Shown: in pieces, positions 46,005-55,288 of the stretch | Position numbering within the stretch: the stretch's first letter is position 1 | How the letters are laid out: every line of letters begins with the position of its first letter | Assembly (NCBI RefSeq): GCF_046115515.1 | Contig: NZ_CP175953.1 | DNA: 64,000 nt | Reading direction: 5' to 3' (one strand) | Origin: Gracilimonas sp017641085 | GTDB lineage: Bacteria; Bacteroidota; Rhodothermia; Balneolales; Balneolaceae | The notes under the pieces: model-generated | The model's input: only the letters and a program-made list of their open reading frames with translations | Told to the model about the DNA's origin: nothing | The model's database searches: none | Program-made: the position numbers and the translations under genes

Positions 46005-47335
46005 TTTTTGATTCGTTCAAACAGCTCATTTACAAACTCTTCTTGCTCGGGCTTCATGAACACGCTCCTCAGAATGGTCACCTGCTCCGTATCCACTTTA
46101 TATTCGGGGTGAAGGCGATTAAACGTGTTAGCCGGAATTTTATACAGGGAAAGATAAAATGACTGCTCTCTCATCCCCGCATCAAACACGGCCTTGGATT
46201 TTTCAGAGATCTCTGAAGTCGTTTTTGCTTGCGCAGGAAAGTATCCCAGAATATCCAAATCCGGTTTTTTGAATGCCTTAAGTTTTTGGGACGAGCCAAT
46301 CAAATCATACATATTCCGGGCAGCTTGCAGGCATTTTTTCAGGATAGGTCCGAAGCCCTCGTTTTCTTTCAGGGGAAACATCTGCAAGGTAGCCCAAAGA
46401 GCCACCGCTGCAGCACCGGCCCGGGAACATTCCAGGCTGATTTCACCAAGGTGAAGGTCTTTCGAAGTGAAATAGGTATAGGGAGAATCGTGTTTATAGA
46501 ATTTCCCCACAGCCGGGTTTTTGAAAAGCACGCATCCACAACCATAAGGCTGAAGCCCGTGTTTATGTGGGTCCACCACAATGCTGTCGGCTTCTTCTAT
46601 CCGTTTCCAGGATGTACCGTCTATGATTCCGGAATCTTTGAGCGTTCTGAAAAAGCCTCCATAGGCTGCATCGATGTGAATCCGGATTCCATGCTTTTTT
46701 GCCCAGGGCAGAATTTCATCCAGTGGTTCTACCTCTCCCAGTCCCGTGGTCCCCAGGGTAACCACCATCGTTCCTATTTCCTCAGGGTTCACAGCTTCTA
46801 AATCAAAAGAACCATTATGTTTAACCGGCACCTTCACTCCTTCCACTCTTAACACACCACACATTCGCTGGTGGGTGTAATGGGAATTTTCAGAGAAGGC
46901 AATTTTTTTGTCGGGATGAGATTCCCGAGCCACCCAAAGAGCTTCCAGGTTCGCTATGGTTCCGCTTGCCGTGAGGTGTCCCAAAAACTCTTCTCCATAT
47001 CCAAAAAACTGAGCCAGCTCAGCCACAGCTTCTTTTTCCATTTCTGAGGATGGAGGTCCACCATCCAACGCATGGTTATTGGGGTTGATGGACATCGCCA
47101 TCGCATAAGCCGCCCATGTAAGCGGATGTGGAGGCTTCAGCATTTGCCCCGCATAAACCGGATGATGGAATGGGAAATTGCACTTTAGCCGCTGCACCAA
47201 ACGCCTAAAAACTTCCTGCTCTTTTTCTCCGGAAACAGAAAGCGTGGAGTCCTGCTCCCAATCCCCAAAAGAGAACTTCCACTCTGAAAGCTGTTCCAGA
47301 GCCCGGCCTAACGCTTTTTGTGAGTTTTCATCCAT
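45995..47335 (-). CDS. PLP-dependent group II decarboxylase
   Basis: 446 residues of the aromatic-amino-acid/glutamate decarboxylase family (fold type I). The PLP lysine lies in SIVVDPHKHGLQPYGCG near residue 258; HIDAAYGGFF supplies the aspartate that pairs with the PLP nitrogen; LTASGTIANLEALWVAR binds cofactor phosphate. The substrate cannot be assigned. The ATG overlaps the last base of the DUF3078 gene stop (TAATG), so the two are translationally coupled, which is an unusual pairing. Confidence 0.9.
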   Translation of the reverse strand: MDENSQKALGRALEQLSEWKFSFGDWEQDSTLSVSGEKEQEVFRRLVQRLKCNFPFHHPVYAGQMLKPPHPLTWAAYAMAMSINPNNHALDGGPPSSEMEKEAVAELAQFFGYGEEFLGHLTASGTIANLEALWVARESHPDKKIAFSENSHYTHQRMCGVLRVEGVKVPVKHNGSFDLEAVNPEEIGTMVVTLGTTGLGEVEPLDEILPWAKKHGIRIHIDAAYGGFFRTLKDSGIIDGTSWKRIEEADSIVVDPHKHGLQPYGCGCVLFKNPAVGKFYKHDSPYTYFTSKDLHLGEISLECSRAGAAAVALWATLQMFPLKENEGFGPILKKCLQAARNMYDLIGSSQKLKAFKKPDLDILGYFPAQAKTTSEISEKSKAVFDAGMREQSFYLSLYKIPANTFNRLHPEYKVDTEQVTILRSVFMKPEQEEFVNELFERIKNYC

Positions 47336-48210
47336 TAGTAAAGATTTACAGAAACACCGGCAGACAGCACCTGCTTAAGCTGTATTTCGCTGGAGAAGTC
47401 GTTATCATAGTGAAGTTCAAACTGAAAAGAGGCACTCACAATACTGTTGATTTGCCCTACCAGTTCATTTCCCCACATTACGTCTGTTTCACTGATGGGT
47501 ATCAGGAAATTGGTGAAGGTTTCGAGGCTGCTGCTGTACATAATGTTTTCAGCCACTTGTTTTTCAAATGTGATGCCGGTGGTTAAACCGCCTTCTGACC
47601 GGAAGTTATCGCCCGGATCAAGGCCATAAACGGCAGATAAGCTGTCATCATTTACAATGGTTTGCTTAAGTCCCAAACCCGCCTCAAAGGTAAAAGCATT
47701 TCCGGGTTCGTATGCCAAACCAACGCCTTCATTGATATAAGCCGGTGCCATGAAATCAGAAATCAGCACATCAGGAACACCCTCTTCGCTGCTATATTCA
47801 TATCCTTTGTCAAACTGCGTTTTAAAGCCTACCACTCCGTAAGCAGCCAGTGAACCGTCTTCTCTGAAGGTATAAGTAAAGCGGTTTCGGATAGAAATAA
47901 GATCATCTGTTTTGCGAACCCCTTCGTTTTTAATTCGAGACTGCCCATACTTCACGTTGGTTCTGAATCCATAGGCAAATTGATCCTGGCGGTAAAGTAA
48001 ATTAAGGACGGATGAACCGGTTCCGCTTACCGAGCTTGCCCCACCCTGAGACCAGTTACTGTAGGTTGCTTGTGAACCGTTGAAACTGGCCACCCATTTT
48101 TGCTCCCACCCGCTTAGTGTATCAGGGATGGTAATGGTTTGGGCTGAAGCTGTTAGTGAAATAAAACTTAAAAAAAGAAAGGCTGTTAAAGCTTTAATTC
48201 TGATAGTCAT
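47335..48210 (-). CDS. DUF3078 envelope protein
   Basis: 291 residues with signal peptide ending ASAQ. GWEQKWVASFNGSQATYSNW and NWSQGGASSVSGTGS are characteristic of DUF3078. The rest is alternating beta strands with a final aromatic residue (VSVNLY), suggesting an outer-membrane barrel. Function unknown. It overlaps the decarboxylase start by one base and lies 17 nt after pyrR, so the three probably form one operon. Confidence 0.88.
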   Translation of the reverse strand: MTIRIKALTAFLFLSFISLTASAQTITIPDTLSGWEQKWVASFNGSQATYSNWSQGGASSVSGTGSSVLNLLYRQDQFAYGFRTNVKYGQSRIKNEGVRKTDDLISIRNRFTYTFREDGSLAAYGVVGFKTQFDKGYEYSSEEGVPDVLISDFMAPAYINEGVGLAYEPGNAFTFEAGLGLKQTIVNDDSLSAVYGLDPGDNFRSEGGLTTGITFEKQVAENIMYSSSLETFTNFLIPISETDVMWGNELVGQINSIVSASFQFELHYDNDFSSEIQLKQVLSAGVSVNLY

Positions 48211-48227
48211 TTTACAATTTTGATTGG

Positions 48228-48731
48228 TTAATTATTTTTGAAAAGTACGGCTTGGCTGAGGCTGCCGTCTTTCAGCATTACCTCAATATGCTCTCCGGGT
48301 TTGGTAGGCACTGTTATACCCATCAGGTCTGTACGTAACGGGTATTTACGATGGCCCCGATCCAGCAAAGCGGCAATCTCGATGCTTTCAGGATCATATA
48401 CACTGCAAACTGCCGAGAGTGCGCTAAACATGGTTTTACCGGAAAAAATCACATCGTCAACAAGCAGTACAAACTTATCGTTGCAATCCGGGAGACTGCT
48501 TTTGGACGCTTTCCCCTGTACATCATATCGGTGAACTGCTATATCTGCTCCCATTAATTCTTCGAGACTCTCCCCAAGAAGACGGGCCGTTGCTTCTCCC
48601 CGTTCATTCAAGCCAATCAATACCATTTCACCTTCATTCTCTTTATTGATTCGCTCCCAAACCTGTATCGCCATTCGCTTAAGCGTGCGCTCCATCCGCG
48701 CCCGATCCATTAAAACAATCTGCTTTTTCAT
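48228..48731 (-). CDS. pyrR: PyrR-type uracil phosphoribosyltransferase/regulator
   Basis: 167 residues. The PRPP-binding loop VLLVDDVIFSGKTMFSAL and ALLDRGHRKYPLRTDLMG match PyrR, which regulates pyrimidine genes by binding mRNA in Gram-positives and has weak uracil phosphoribosyltransferase activity. pyrF is about 11 kb away and no pyr leader was recognised next to it, so regulation is not shown here; a phosphoribosyltransferase role alone is possible. It is first in a probable pyrR-DUF3078-decarboxylase operon. Confidence 0.85.
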   Translation of the reverse strand: MKKQIVLMDRARMERTLKRMAIQVWERINKENEGEMVLIGLNERGEATARLLGESLEELMGADIAVHRYDVQGKASKSSLPDCNDKFVLLVDDVIFSGKTMFSALSAVCSVYDPESIEIAALLDRGHRKYPLRTDLMGITVPTKPGEHIEVMLKDGSLSQAVLFKNN

Positions 48732-48854
48732 AACCTGACTTTAAAAATTTAAACAAATGTACCGTTTTCTTTACTTAGTGTTAAAAAATAACATAAAAAA
48801 CATGACACAAATTGTTATCTTAACAGTGTTAACCTCAACCCAAAAGAGAGAACT

Positions 48855-49166
48855 ATGAAACGAGTACTTGGAACATTATTAGTAAGTGCCACCGCCTTTG
48901 CCGGAGGCATGGTAACCGCTTTACTGCTATCCCCAAAAAGCGGCGAAGTAAACCGACGCTGGGTAAGCAAGCAGGGGAAAAAGACCAAAGGCATTCTGGA
49001 AGAGAAAAGCCGTAAATGGAAAGAAGACAGTGAGAAAAGGATTGACCGTTTTTCCAAAGGCGTGAAAAGAACGCTGAAAGATTCTGTACCAAACTTATAC
49101 GAAGCCACTGAAAATCTTCATTTTTCTGAGGGGGAAGAAGTAGAAGAAATTACCCGACATGGCTAA
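48855..49166 (+). CDS. YtxH-like small membrane protein
   Basis: 103 residues. One N-terminal membrane helix (LLVSATAFAGGMVTALLLSP) is followed by a highly charged helical region rich in K and E, as in YtxH/gas-vesicle-like proteins. Function unknown. AGAGAGAA lies before the ATG. The end overlaps the DUF2851 gene by 8 nt. Confidence 0.8.
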   Translation: MKRVLGTLLVSATAFAGGMVTALLLSPKSGEVNRRWVSKQGKKTKGILEEKSRKWKEDSEKRIDRFSKGVKRTLKDSVPNLYEATENLHFSEGEEVEEITRHG

Positions 49167-50328
49167 ACCGGGCTTTGCACATTCTGAAGCCTTTTTACAA
49201 TGGATTTGGGAAAACCTGCTTTTTGATTTTTCGGACTTGCAAACAACGTCCGGGCATGCTGTTACCATCCTGAATCCCGGGAAGAAAAACGTCTCAGACG
49301 GGCCTGATTTCAAGCAGGCTACACTCGAAATTGACGGGCTTCGCTGGCATGGTGATATTGAGCTTCACACCAAAAGCTCCAACTGGAAATCCCATGCCCA
49401 CCACACTGATCCTAATTTCAATAGCGTGGTTCTGCATGTTGTAGCCGATTCAAATCCTGAACAAGTTCAGACCCAAAATCGCAGCCGGCCTTACACGCTC
49501 AATATTCTACCCTATCTCTCTGAAAAATTACACGTATTCTTAAAGAATTTTGAAGAACACTCCCCTGAGCTACCCTGCACCTCCGGTTTTCACTTTATTT
49601 CTGAAGAGGCTTTTTATCAGCAGATAGAACAAGCACACCGGGAGTATTTTGAAAAGAAATCCGATGATTTTCTCACCTTTTTCGATCCTAACCTGCTCCC
49701 ATCCAAAGCCTGGAAACAAGCCCTCATTATTTCTCTTTGGGATGGGCTCGGCATTCCGCACAATCGGGAAGCCATGGCTGCCACTGCCGCAGAGCTGTTA
49801 AAAAAATGGGATGGGCAGGATATAATAGAAGCTAAGGCAATGAGCCTGGAAATTGCCGGGTTTGCAAACTCCGATTCAGATCTGAACTGGAATTATAAAT
49901 CAGTCCGCCCCGCCAATCACCCTAAAAAGCGGATTGAACAGGCTGTAGAATTAAGTGCGGCTATTCTTCAGGAACCTTTTAATCATTTTCTTGCTACTGA
50001 AGCGATTCACCTCTGGGAGCAATGGTTCCGGAAAGCCGCGCTCAACCAAACCGCCCGCTTCGAGATTTTATTTGGCACGGTCTATCTTCCCTCGCTCTTT
50101 TTGCTGGGAAATTTATTTGCTTCCGGCCCGCTGAAATCTGCTTCACTCTCAAGCTGGAAAAATTTAAGAACCCCGATACCTGCCTCTTTGCTCAAAAAGT
50201 TCCGCCCTTTCCATCTTCAGGACAAACGATATCGCAAAAAGCTGGGCTCAATCCACCAATTGAATTCATATTGCAAAGCTTCCCGATGCTCTGAATGTTT
50301 TGTACTAAAAAAAGCGATTCAGTCTTGA
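49159..50328 (+). CDS. DUF2851 family protein
   Basis: 389 residues. The N-terminal FLQWIWENLLFDFSDLQTTS, GPDFKQATLEIDGLRWHGDI and ELHTKSSNWKSHAHHTDPNF match DUF2851, a Bacteroidota family of unknown function. The conserved D, E, H and K residues in this region look nuclease-like (inference). No signal peptide. Co-transcribed with the YtxH-like gene by overlap. Confidence 0.9.
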   Translation: MAKPGFAHSEAFLQWIWENLLFDFSDLQTTSGHAVTILNPGKKNVSDGPDFKQATLEIDGLRWHGDIELHTKSSNWKSHAHHTDPNFNSVVLHVVADSNPEQVQTQNRSRPYTLNILPYLSEKLHVFLKNFEEHSPELPCTSGFHFISEEAFYQQIEQAHREYFEKKSDDFLTFFDPNLLPSKAWKQALIISLWDGLGIPHNREAMAATAAELLKKWDGQDIIEAKAMSLEIAGFANSDSDLNWNYKSVRPANHPKKRIEQAVELSAAILQEPFNHFLATEAIHLWEQWFRKAALNQTARFEILFGTVYLPSLFLLGNLFASGPLKSASLSSWKNLRTPIPASLLKKFRPFHLQDKRYRKKLGSIHQLNSYCKASRCSECFVLKKAIQS

Positions 50329-50376
50329 TTGCTTTTAAAGTGATTTCTATCTTTGGAGTCTGTCAATGACATGAAT

Positions 50377-50447
50377 TGCCCGGTCGTCTAATGGCAGGAC
50401 AGCTGGTTTTGGTCCAGTCAGTGGGGGTTCGAATCCTCCCCGGGCAA
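50377..50447 (+). tRNA. tRNA-Gln (anticodon TTG)
   Basis: A full cloverleaf: acceptor TGCCCGG with CCGGGCA, D stem GTCT/GGAC, anticodon stem GCTGG/CCAGT with loop TTTTGGT (anticodon TTG, reads CAA), T arm GGGGG-TTCGAAT-CCTCC and discriminator A. The 3' CCA is not encoded. It lies upstream of prs. Confidence 0.97.
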
Positions 50448-50550
50448 CATATTTAGCTAAAGGATGACTGTTAAGCCATCCTTTTTGTTTATTAGCTGTT
50501 GTTTACATGAGTAATCCACAGCATTAACCTGAACTGAAAGCCCGCGCAAA

Positions 50551-51483
50551 GTGGACACACCTCTGGCGATTTTTTCCGGAACAAGTAACCCGGCTTTGGC
50601 AAGAGCAATTGCTGAAGAATACGGCACATCATTAGGTGATGTGACTATTAAAAAGTTTTCAGATGGAGAGCAGTACGTTAAGTACGAGCAAAGCATTCGG
50701 GGCGAGGATATTTTTGTTATACAATCTACGCCTCCTCCCGGTGATAACATTATCGAACTTTTGTTATTGCTGGATGCTGCTAAACGAGCTTCAGTGAAAA
50801 GGGTAACCGCCGTTATTCCCTATTTTGGATATGCCCGGCAGGATCGTAAAGATCAGCCCCGGGTGTCAATAGGTTCAAAATTAATGGCCAACCTGTTGGT
50901 TAAAGCCGGTGCCGATCGCATCTTAACGATGGATTTGCACGCAGCTCAGATACAAGGATTTTTTGATATCCCGCTTGACCATTTATATGCAAGTCGGGCT
51001 TTTATTGACCACTTTACTTCCAACCCTATCGATAACCTGGTAGTGGTAGCTCCTGATGTAGGCAGCCTTAAAATGGCACGGGCCTACTCCAAAAAATTGG
51101 GCGCTACGCTGGCATTTATTGATAAGAGAAGGCCTAAGGCCAACCAATCTGAAATCATGAACCTGATTGGGGAAGTAGAAGGAAAGAATGTGTTAATCGT
51201 CGATGATTTGATCGACACGGCCGGAACATTGACGAATGCTGCAGCAGCTTTGAAAGAACGAGGCGCGCTCAGTATTATCGCAATTTGTACACACCCGATT
51301 TTGTCGGGTCCGGCATTTCAGCGAATCGAAGATTCGCCTATTGATGAGTTGTTGGTAACGGATACCGTTCAGCTTCGCCAGCCTTCGGATAAGATTAAAG
51401 TGCTGAGCATTGCGAATATTTTTGCTGAAGCTATACAACGCATTCACACTAACGACACTATCAGTGCACTGTTTGATAATTAA
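50551..51483 (+). CDS. prs: ribose-phosphate pyrophosphokinase
   Basis: 310 residues. Makes PRPP from ribose 5-phosphate and ATP for nucleotide, histidine and tryptophan synthesis. The start is a GTG at 50551 (MDTPLAIFSGTSNP), where homologues begin. Motifs: FSDGEQYVKYEQSIRGEDIF, the catalytic-loop region, TMDLHAAQIQGFFDIPLDHL and PRPP-binding NVLIVDDLIDTAGTL. First gene of a prs-rplY-pth cluster, with a 19-nt gap to rplY. Confidence 0.96.
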   Translation: MDTPLAIFSGTSNPALARAIAEEYGTSLGDVTIKKFSDGEQYVKYEQSIRGEDIFVIQSTPPPGDNIIELLLLLDAAKRASVKRVTAVIPYFGYARQDRKDQPRVSIGSKLMANLLVKAGADRILTMDLHAAQIQGFFDIPLDHLYASRAFIDHFTSNPIDNLVVVAPDVGSLKMARAYSKKLGATLAFIDKRRPKANQSEIMNLIGEVEGKNVLIVDDLIDTAGTLTNAAAALKERGALSIIAICTHPILSGPAFQRIEDSPIDELLVTDTVQLRQPSDKIKVLSIANIFAEAIQRIHTNDTISALFDN

Positions 51484-51502
51484 TGATTAAGGTAAACGCA
51501 TT

Positions 51503-52222
51503 ATGGCATACCCAGAATTAGTAAAACTTGAAGGAAAGGTCAGAGAGACCAGCAAAAAGGCGAATAAAGCGCTCAGGGAAGAATTACGTGTCCCCGCTGT
51601 TCTCTATGGTCCTGATGTTGAGGAAAATGTTCACTTTTCTATTGATGAACTTGAATTAGAGAAGATTTTAAGAAAGCCTCAAACCAAGCTTCAGGAACTC
51701 ACTGTTGACGGCAAATCCTACAAAACTCTGTTAAAAAGAACGGAATTTGACCCGGTTACTGACCGTCCGATCCACGCCGACTTTTACGTATTGGCTGACG
51801 ATCAAAAAGTTACACTTCGTGTTCCTATCAAGATTACAGGAAATGCGAAAGGGGTTGTTGAAAATGGTGGTCGCGTATTCAAACCAATGAATTTTGTGCG
51901 AATTCGTGTACTCCCTTCTGACATTCCTGCAGAATTTGAAATTGATATTTCTCCACTCGAAATCGGCCAGTCTTTCCATATTTCTGATTTGGATCTGGAA
52001 GGTATTATTCCTTTGGATGACCTCAGCCGAACCATCGTAACCATTCGTCCTCCGAAAGGTGCCGACTTCCTCGAAAATCTTGTGGCCGGTATTACCGACG
52101 AGACCGAAGAAGAAGTTGTTGCTGAAGGCGAAGCGGCCGAAGGTGAAGAACTTGCTGAAGGCGAAGAAGCTCCTGAAGGTGAGGAAGGAGAAGATTCTTC
52201 TGAAGAAAAAACAGAAGAATAA
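51503..52222 (+). CDS. rplY: 50S ribosomal protein L25, CTC form
   Basis: 239 residues, the long two-domain CTC form. The N-terminal 5S rRNA-binding L25 domain covers about 1-95 and the C-terminal TL5-like domain about 100-190 (VVENGGRVFKPMNFVRIRVL). A glutamate-rich tail follows about 195-239, built from the reiterated unit AEGEE. It binds 5S rRNA in the central protuberance. It lies between prs and pth, a common arrangement. Confidence 0.96.
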   Translation: MAYPELVKLEGKVRETSKKANKALREELRVPAVLYGPDVEENVHFSIDELELEKILRKPQTKLQELTVDGKSYKTLLKRTEFDPVTDRPIHADFYVLADDQKVTLRVPIKITGNAKGVVENGGRVFKPMNFVRIRVLPSDIPAEFEIDISPLEIGQSFHISDLDLEGIIPLDDLSRTIVTIRPPKGADFLENLVAGITDETEEEVVAEGEAAEGEELAEGEEAPEGEEGEDSSEEKTEE

Positions 52223-52266
52223 CATTTATTTGATACCCGAGAACGGTAACGTGATCCCTGCTTGAT

Positions 52267-52824
52267 ATGTCCCTTATTGTTGGATTAGGAAATATCGGGC
52301 AAGAATATGAAGGAACACGTCACAACATCGGTTTTGAAATTGTTGACGCGATAGCTGAAACTCTTTCTACCACATTTAGGCCTGGAAACGGGCCTTTTGT
52401 GGTTGCAGAAGGAAGGCATCGCGGGCGGAAGGTGGTGTTAATTAAGCCAACTACTTATATGAATAAAAGTGGTGTCGCGGTACGAAAAGCACTTTCTGAG
52501 TACAAAACAGACAAACAGGACTGCCTTATTGTATATGATGACCTTAATCTTGACGTCGGTGACGTTCGGTTAAGGCCTCAAGGCAGCGCCGGCGGTCACA
52601 ATGGGATTGCCAACATCATTGAGTTATTGGGAACACGTGAGTTTCCGCGACTTCGGTTTGGCATCGGAAATGATTTTCCCAAAGGCCGGCAGGTTGATTT
52701 TGTACTTTCGCCGTTCAACAACTCAGATCAAAAGTATTTGGAAGAGGGTATTCAAAAAGCCCATGATGCCTGCCTGCATTTTGCACGGGAAGGCATCGCA
52801 AAAACCATGAACAACTTTAATTAA
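52267..52824 (+). CDS. pth: peptidyl-tRNA hydrolase
   Basis: 185 residues. Frees tRNA from stalled peptidyl-tRNA. IVGLGNIGQEYEGTRHNIGF holds N9 and catalytic H19; KPTTYMNKSGVAV and YDDLNLDVG supply the other active-site residues. Length is normal. It is the third gene of the prs cluster, and only about 60 nt precede hppA, so read-through into hppA is possible. Confidence 0.96.
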   Translation: MSLIVGLGNIGQEYEGTRHNIGFEIVDAIAETLSTTFRPGNGPFVVAEGRHRGRKVVLIKPTTYMNKSGVAVRKALSEYKTDKQDCLIVYDDLNLDVGDVRLRPQGSAGGHNGIANIIELLGTREFPRLRFGIGNDFPKGRQVDFVLSPFNNSDQKYLEEGIQKAHDACLHFAREGIAKTMNNFN

Positions 52825-52884
52825 TGAATGTTGACTGAAGCCAGACTTCAGCACATTGAACTTAAACTAACGTAACGGGAAACA

Positions 52885-55068
52885 ATGCATACTTTAGTCT
52901 ATCTAATACCGGTGGCAGGGGTGCTCGCACTTTTGTACACTGCATTTAAATCTTCCTGGGTATCTAAACAAGATATCGGGACCGAAAAAATGGAACGCAT
53001 CAGCAAGCATATTGCGAGCGGCGCCATGGCCTTCCTTAAAGCTGAATACAAAGTACTTTCTATCTTTGTAGCCGTTGTAGCTGTAATTCTTGCTTTCAGT
53101 GCCGACCCAACCACTTCCAGCTGGATGGTTGCCATCTCATTTGTAATTGGTGCCCTGTGTTCAGGTCTTGCAGGCTTTATTGGAATGAAAGTTGCCACTA
53201 AGGCAAATGTAAGAACAACAAATGCTGCTCGTACCAGCCTTGGTAAAGGACTTGAAGTTGCCTTCGCCGGTGGTTCCGTAATGGGACTTGGCGTGGTAGG
53301 CCTTGGAGTTTTAGGATTGAGTGGATTGTTCATCCTTTTTGGAAACCTGTTCGGTCTTGAAGGCGCAGCTGCTGTAAATAAAGTACTCGCTATTGTAACC
53401 GGATTTTCATTCGGTGCTTCTTCTATCGCCCTGTTCGCACGTGTGGGTGGTGGTATTTACACCAAAGCAGCCGATGTTGGTGCCGACCTTGTAGGTAAAG
53501 TTGAAGCGGGCATTCCTGAAGATCACCCGTTAAACCCAGCAACTATTGCCGACAACGTGGGTGATAACGTAGGTGATGTTGCCGGTATGGGAGCCGACCT
53601 TTTTGAGTCTTATGTAGGATCGATTATTGGTTCTATGGTACTGGGTGCTGCGTTCATGACTATTCCTGAGTGGAGTGACAACTTCAACGGTCTTTCCGCT
53701 GTATTACTTCCTCTGGTTCTTGCAGGTACAGGAATCATTACTTCCATCCTGGGGACTTTCTTTGTACGCGTTAAAGAAGGTGGAAATCCTCAAACTGCAC
53801 TGAATATTGGTGAATTTGCTTCTGCAGCAGTTATGCTGGTAGCATCTTTCTTTATCATCCAATGGATGCTTCCTGCTGAATGGACATTCGGTGGACAAAC
53901 CCTTACCTCTATGGGTGTTTTCTGGGCCACTATTTTTGGATTGGCTGCCGGATTGTTAATCGGACTTATTACCGAGCATTATACCGGAACAGGCACAAAA
54001 CCTGTTTGGTCGATTGTCAATCAGTCCGTAACCGGATCTGCAACAAATATTATTGCCGGTTTAGGTGTTGGTATGATCTCAACAGCTATCCCAATTATCA
54101 TTATTGCTACTGCCATTATCGGAGCTTATGAATTTGCCGGACTTTACGGTATCGCAATTGCTGCCGTGGGTATGCTTTCAAATACAGGTATTCAGTTAGC
54201 TGTTGATGCATACGGCCCAATTTCTGATAACGCCGGTGGTATTGCTGAAATGTCTGAGCTTGAGCCGGAAGTACGTGAGCGTACTGATAAGCTTGATGCT
54301 GTAGGAAACACTACGGCTGCTATCGGTAAAGGGTTTGCGATTGGTTCTGCTGCTCTGACCGCACTTGCTCTTTTTGCTGCATTCATTACAGCGTATAACG
54401 CAACTCATGAAGTAGCTCTTACCGGAATTGACGTTACCCGTCCTTCTGTAATGGCTGCTCTTTTTGTAGGTGCCATGCTACCATTCCTTTTCTCAGCTCT
54501 TTCCATGCAGGCTGTAGGCCGCGCGGCAATGAGTATGATTGAAGAAGTTCGTCGTCAGTTCAGAGATATTCCCGAGCTTACTGAAGCTCTGAGTGCGATG
54601 AACAGAAATGAAGGCAAGAAACTTGCTGACTGGTCAGATGAAGATCGCGCTACTTTTGAAGCCGCAGACGGTAAAGCTGAATATGAGAAGTGTGTTGAGA
54701 TTTCAACCACAGCTTCCATTCGTGAAATGGTACTTCCCGGCCTTCTTGCCGTGATCGTTCCTGTACTCTTTGGCTTTGTTGGCGGACCGGAGATGCTGGG
54801 TGGACTTCTTGCAGGTGTTACTTCTGCAGGTGTACTTATGGCCCTCTTCCAGTCTAACGCCGGCGGTGCATGGGATAACGCCAAGAAGATGATTGAAGAA
54901 GGCGTGACCATCGACGGTGTTGAGTATGGAAAAGGCTCTGAGCCTCATAAAGCCGGTGTTGTTGGTGATACGGTTGGTGATCCTTTCAAGGATACATCCG
55001 GTCCTTCACTGAACATCCTGCTTAAGCTGATGTCAGTAGTAGCCCTTGTTATTGCAACCATGATTTAA
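52885..55068 (+). CDS. hppA: membrane-bound K+-dependent pyrophosphatase (H+ or Na+ pump)
   Basis: 727 residues with about 16 membrane helices. Couples pyrophosphate hydrolysis to ion pumping across the inner membrane. The active-site loops GADLVGKVEAGIPEDHPLNP and DNVGDNVGDVAGMGADLFES are intact, and VVGDTVGDPFKDTSGPSLN lies near the C-terminus. GNTTAAIGKGFAIG carries alanine where K+-independent enzymes have lysine, which places it in the K+-dependent group; whether it pumps H+ or Na+ cannot be decided by eye. Strong terminator downstream. Confidence 0.96.
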   Translation: MHTLVYLIPVAGVLALLYTAFKSSWVSKQDIGTEKMERISKHIASGAMAFLKAEYKVLSIFVAVVAVILAFSADPTTSSWMVAISFVIGALCSGLAGFIGMKVATKANVRTTNAARTSLGKGLEVAFAGGSVMGLGVVGLGVLGLSGLFILFGNLFGLEGAAAVNKVLAIVTGFSFGASSIALFARVGGGIYTKAADVGADLVGKVEAGIPEDHPLNPATIADNVGDNVGDVAGMGADLFESYVGSIIGSMVLGAAFMTIPEWSDNFNGLSAVLLPLVLAGTGIITSILGTFFVRVKEGGNPQTALNIGEFASAAVMLVASFFIIQWMLPAEWTFGGQTLTSMGVFWATIFGLAAGLLIGLITEHYTGTGTKPVWSIVNQSVTGSATNIIAGLGVGMISTAIPIIIIATAIIGAYEFAGLYGIAIAAVGMLSNTGIQLAVDAYGPISDNAGGIAEMSELEPEVRERTDKLDAVGNTTAAIGKGFAIGSAALTALALFAAFITAYNATHEVALTGIDVTRPSVMAALFVGAMLPFLFSALSMQAVGRAAMSMIEEVRRQFRDIPELTEALSAMNRNEGKKLADWSDEDRATFEAADGKAEYEKCVEISTTASIREMVLPGLLAVIVPVLFGFVGGPEMLGGLLAGVTSAGVLMALFQSNAGGAWDNAKKMIEEGVTIDGVEYGKGSEPHKAGVVGDTVGDPFKDTSGPSLNILLKLMSVVALVIATMI

Positions 55069-55088
55069 GCTTAAAAAGCACGTATTTT

Positions 55089-55127
55089 AAAGCCCCGCCC
55101 ATAAATTATGGGCGGGGCTTTTTTGTT
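55089..55127 (+). terminator. intrinsic terminator after hppA
   Basis: AAAGCCCCGCCCATAA pairs with TTATGGGCGGGGCTTT and is followed by TTTTG. It starts about 20 nt after the hppA stop and ends the cluster. Confidence 0.95.
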
Positions 55128-55142
55128 ATTTGAATCAAACAA

Positions 55143-55263
55143 TTTGTTTTCTCAAGTCATCCTGATCCCGAGAATCGGGGGAAGGATCTTCAACTGCATA
55201 AAGTGATTGTGATGTACTATCAGACTCTTGAAGATTCTTCGGCAAAGCCTCAGAATGACTCAA
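55143..55263. repeat. imperfect inverted repeat of the GTCATCCTGA type
   Basis: AGTCATCCTGA at the left and TCAGAATGACT at the right flank inner arms GGATCTTCAA and TTGAAGATTC, with CCCGAGAATCGGGG as a small hairpin. A related CCTGAACCTG/CAGG element lies near 59570-59608. It looks like a degenerate extragenic palindrome. Confidence 0.6.
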
Positions 55264-55288
55264 TTATTAAAGAATGTTACCCTAATCA

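Noticed and set aside
48732..48854. PyrR-responsive attenuator
   Set aside because: The spacer is AT-rich and lacks the anti-antiterminator hairpin and T-run expected.
50448..50550. A second tRNA after tRNA-Gln
   Set aside because: No cloverleaf or T-arm motif (GGTTCGAAT) is present after 50447.
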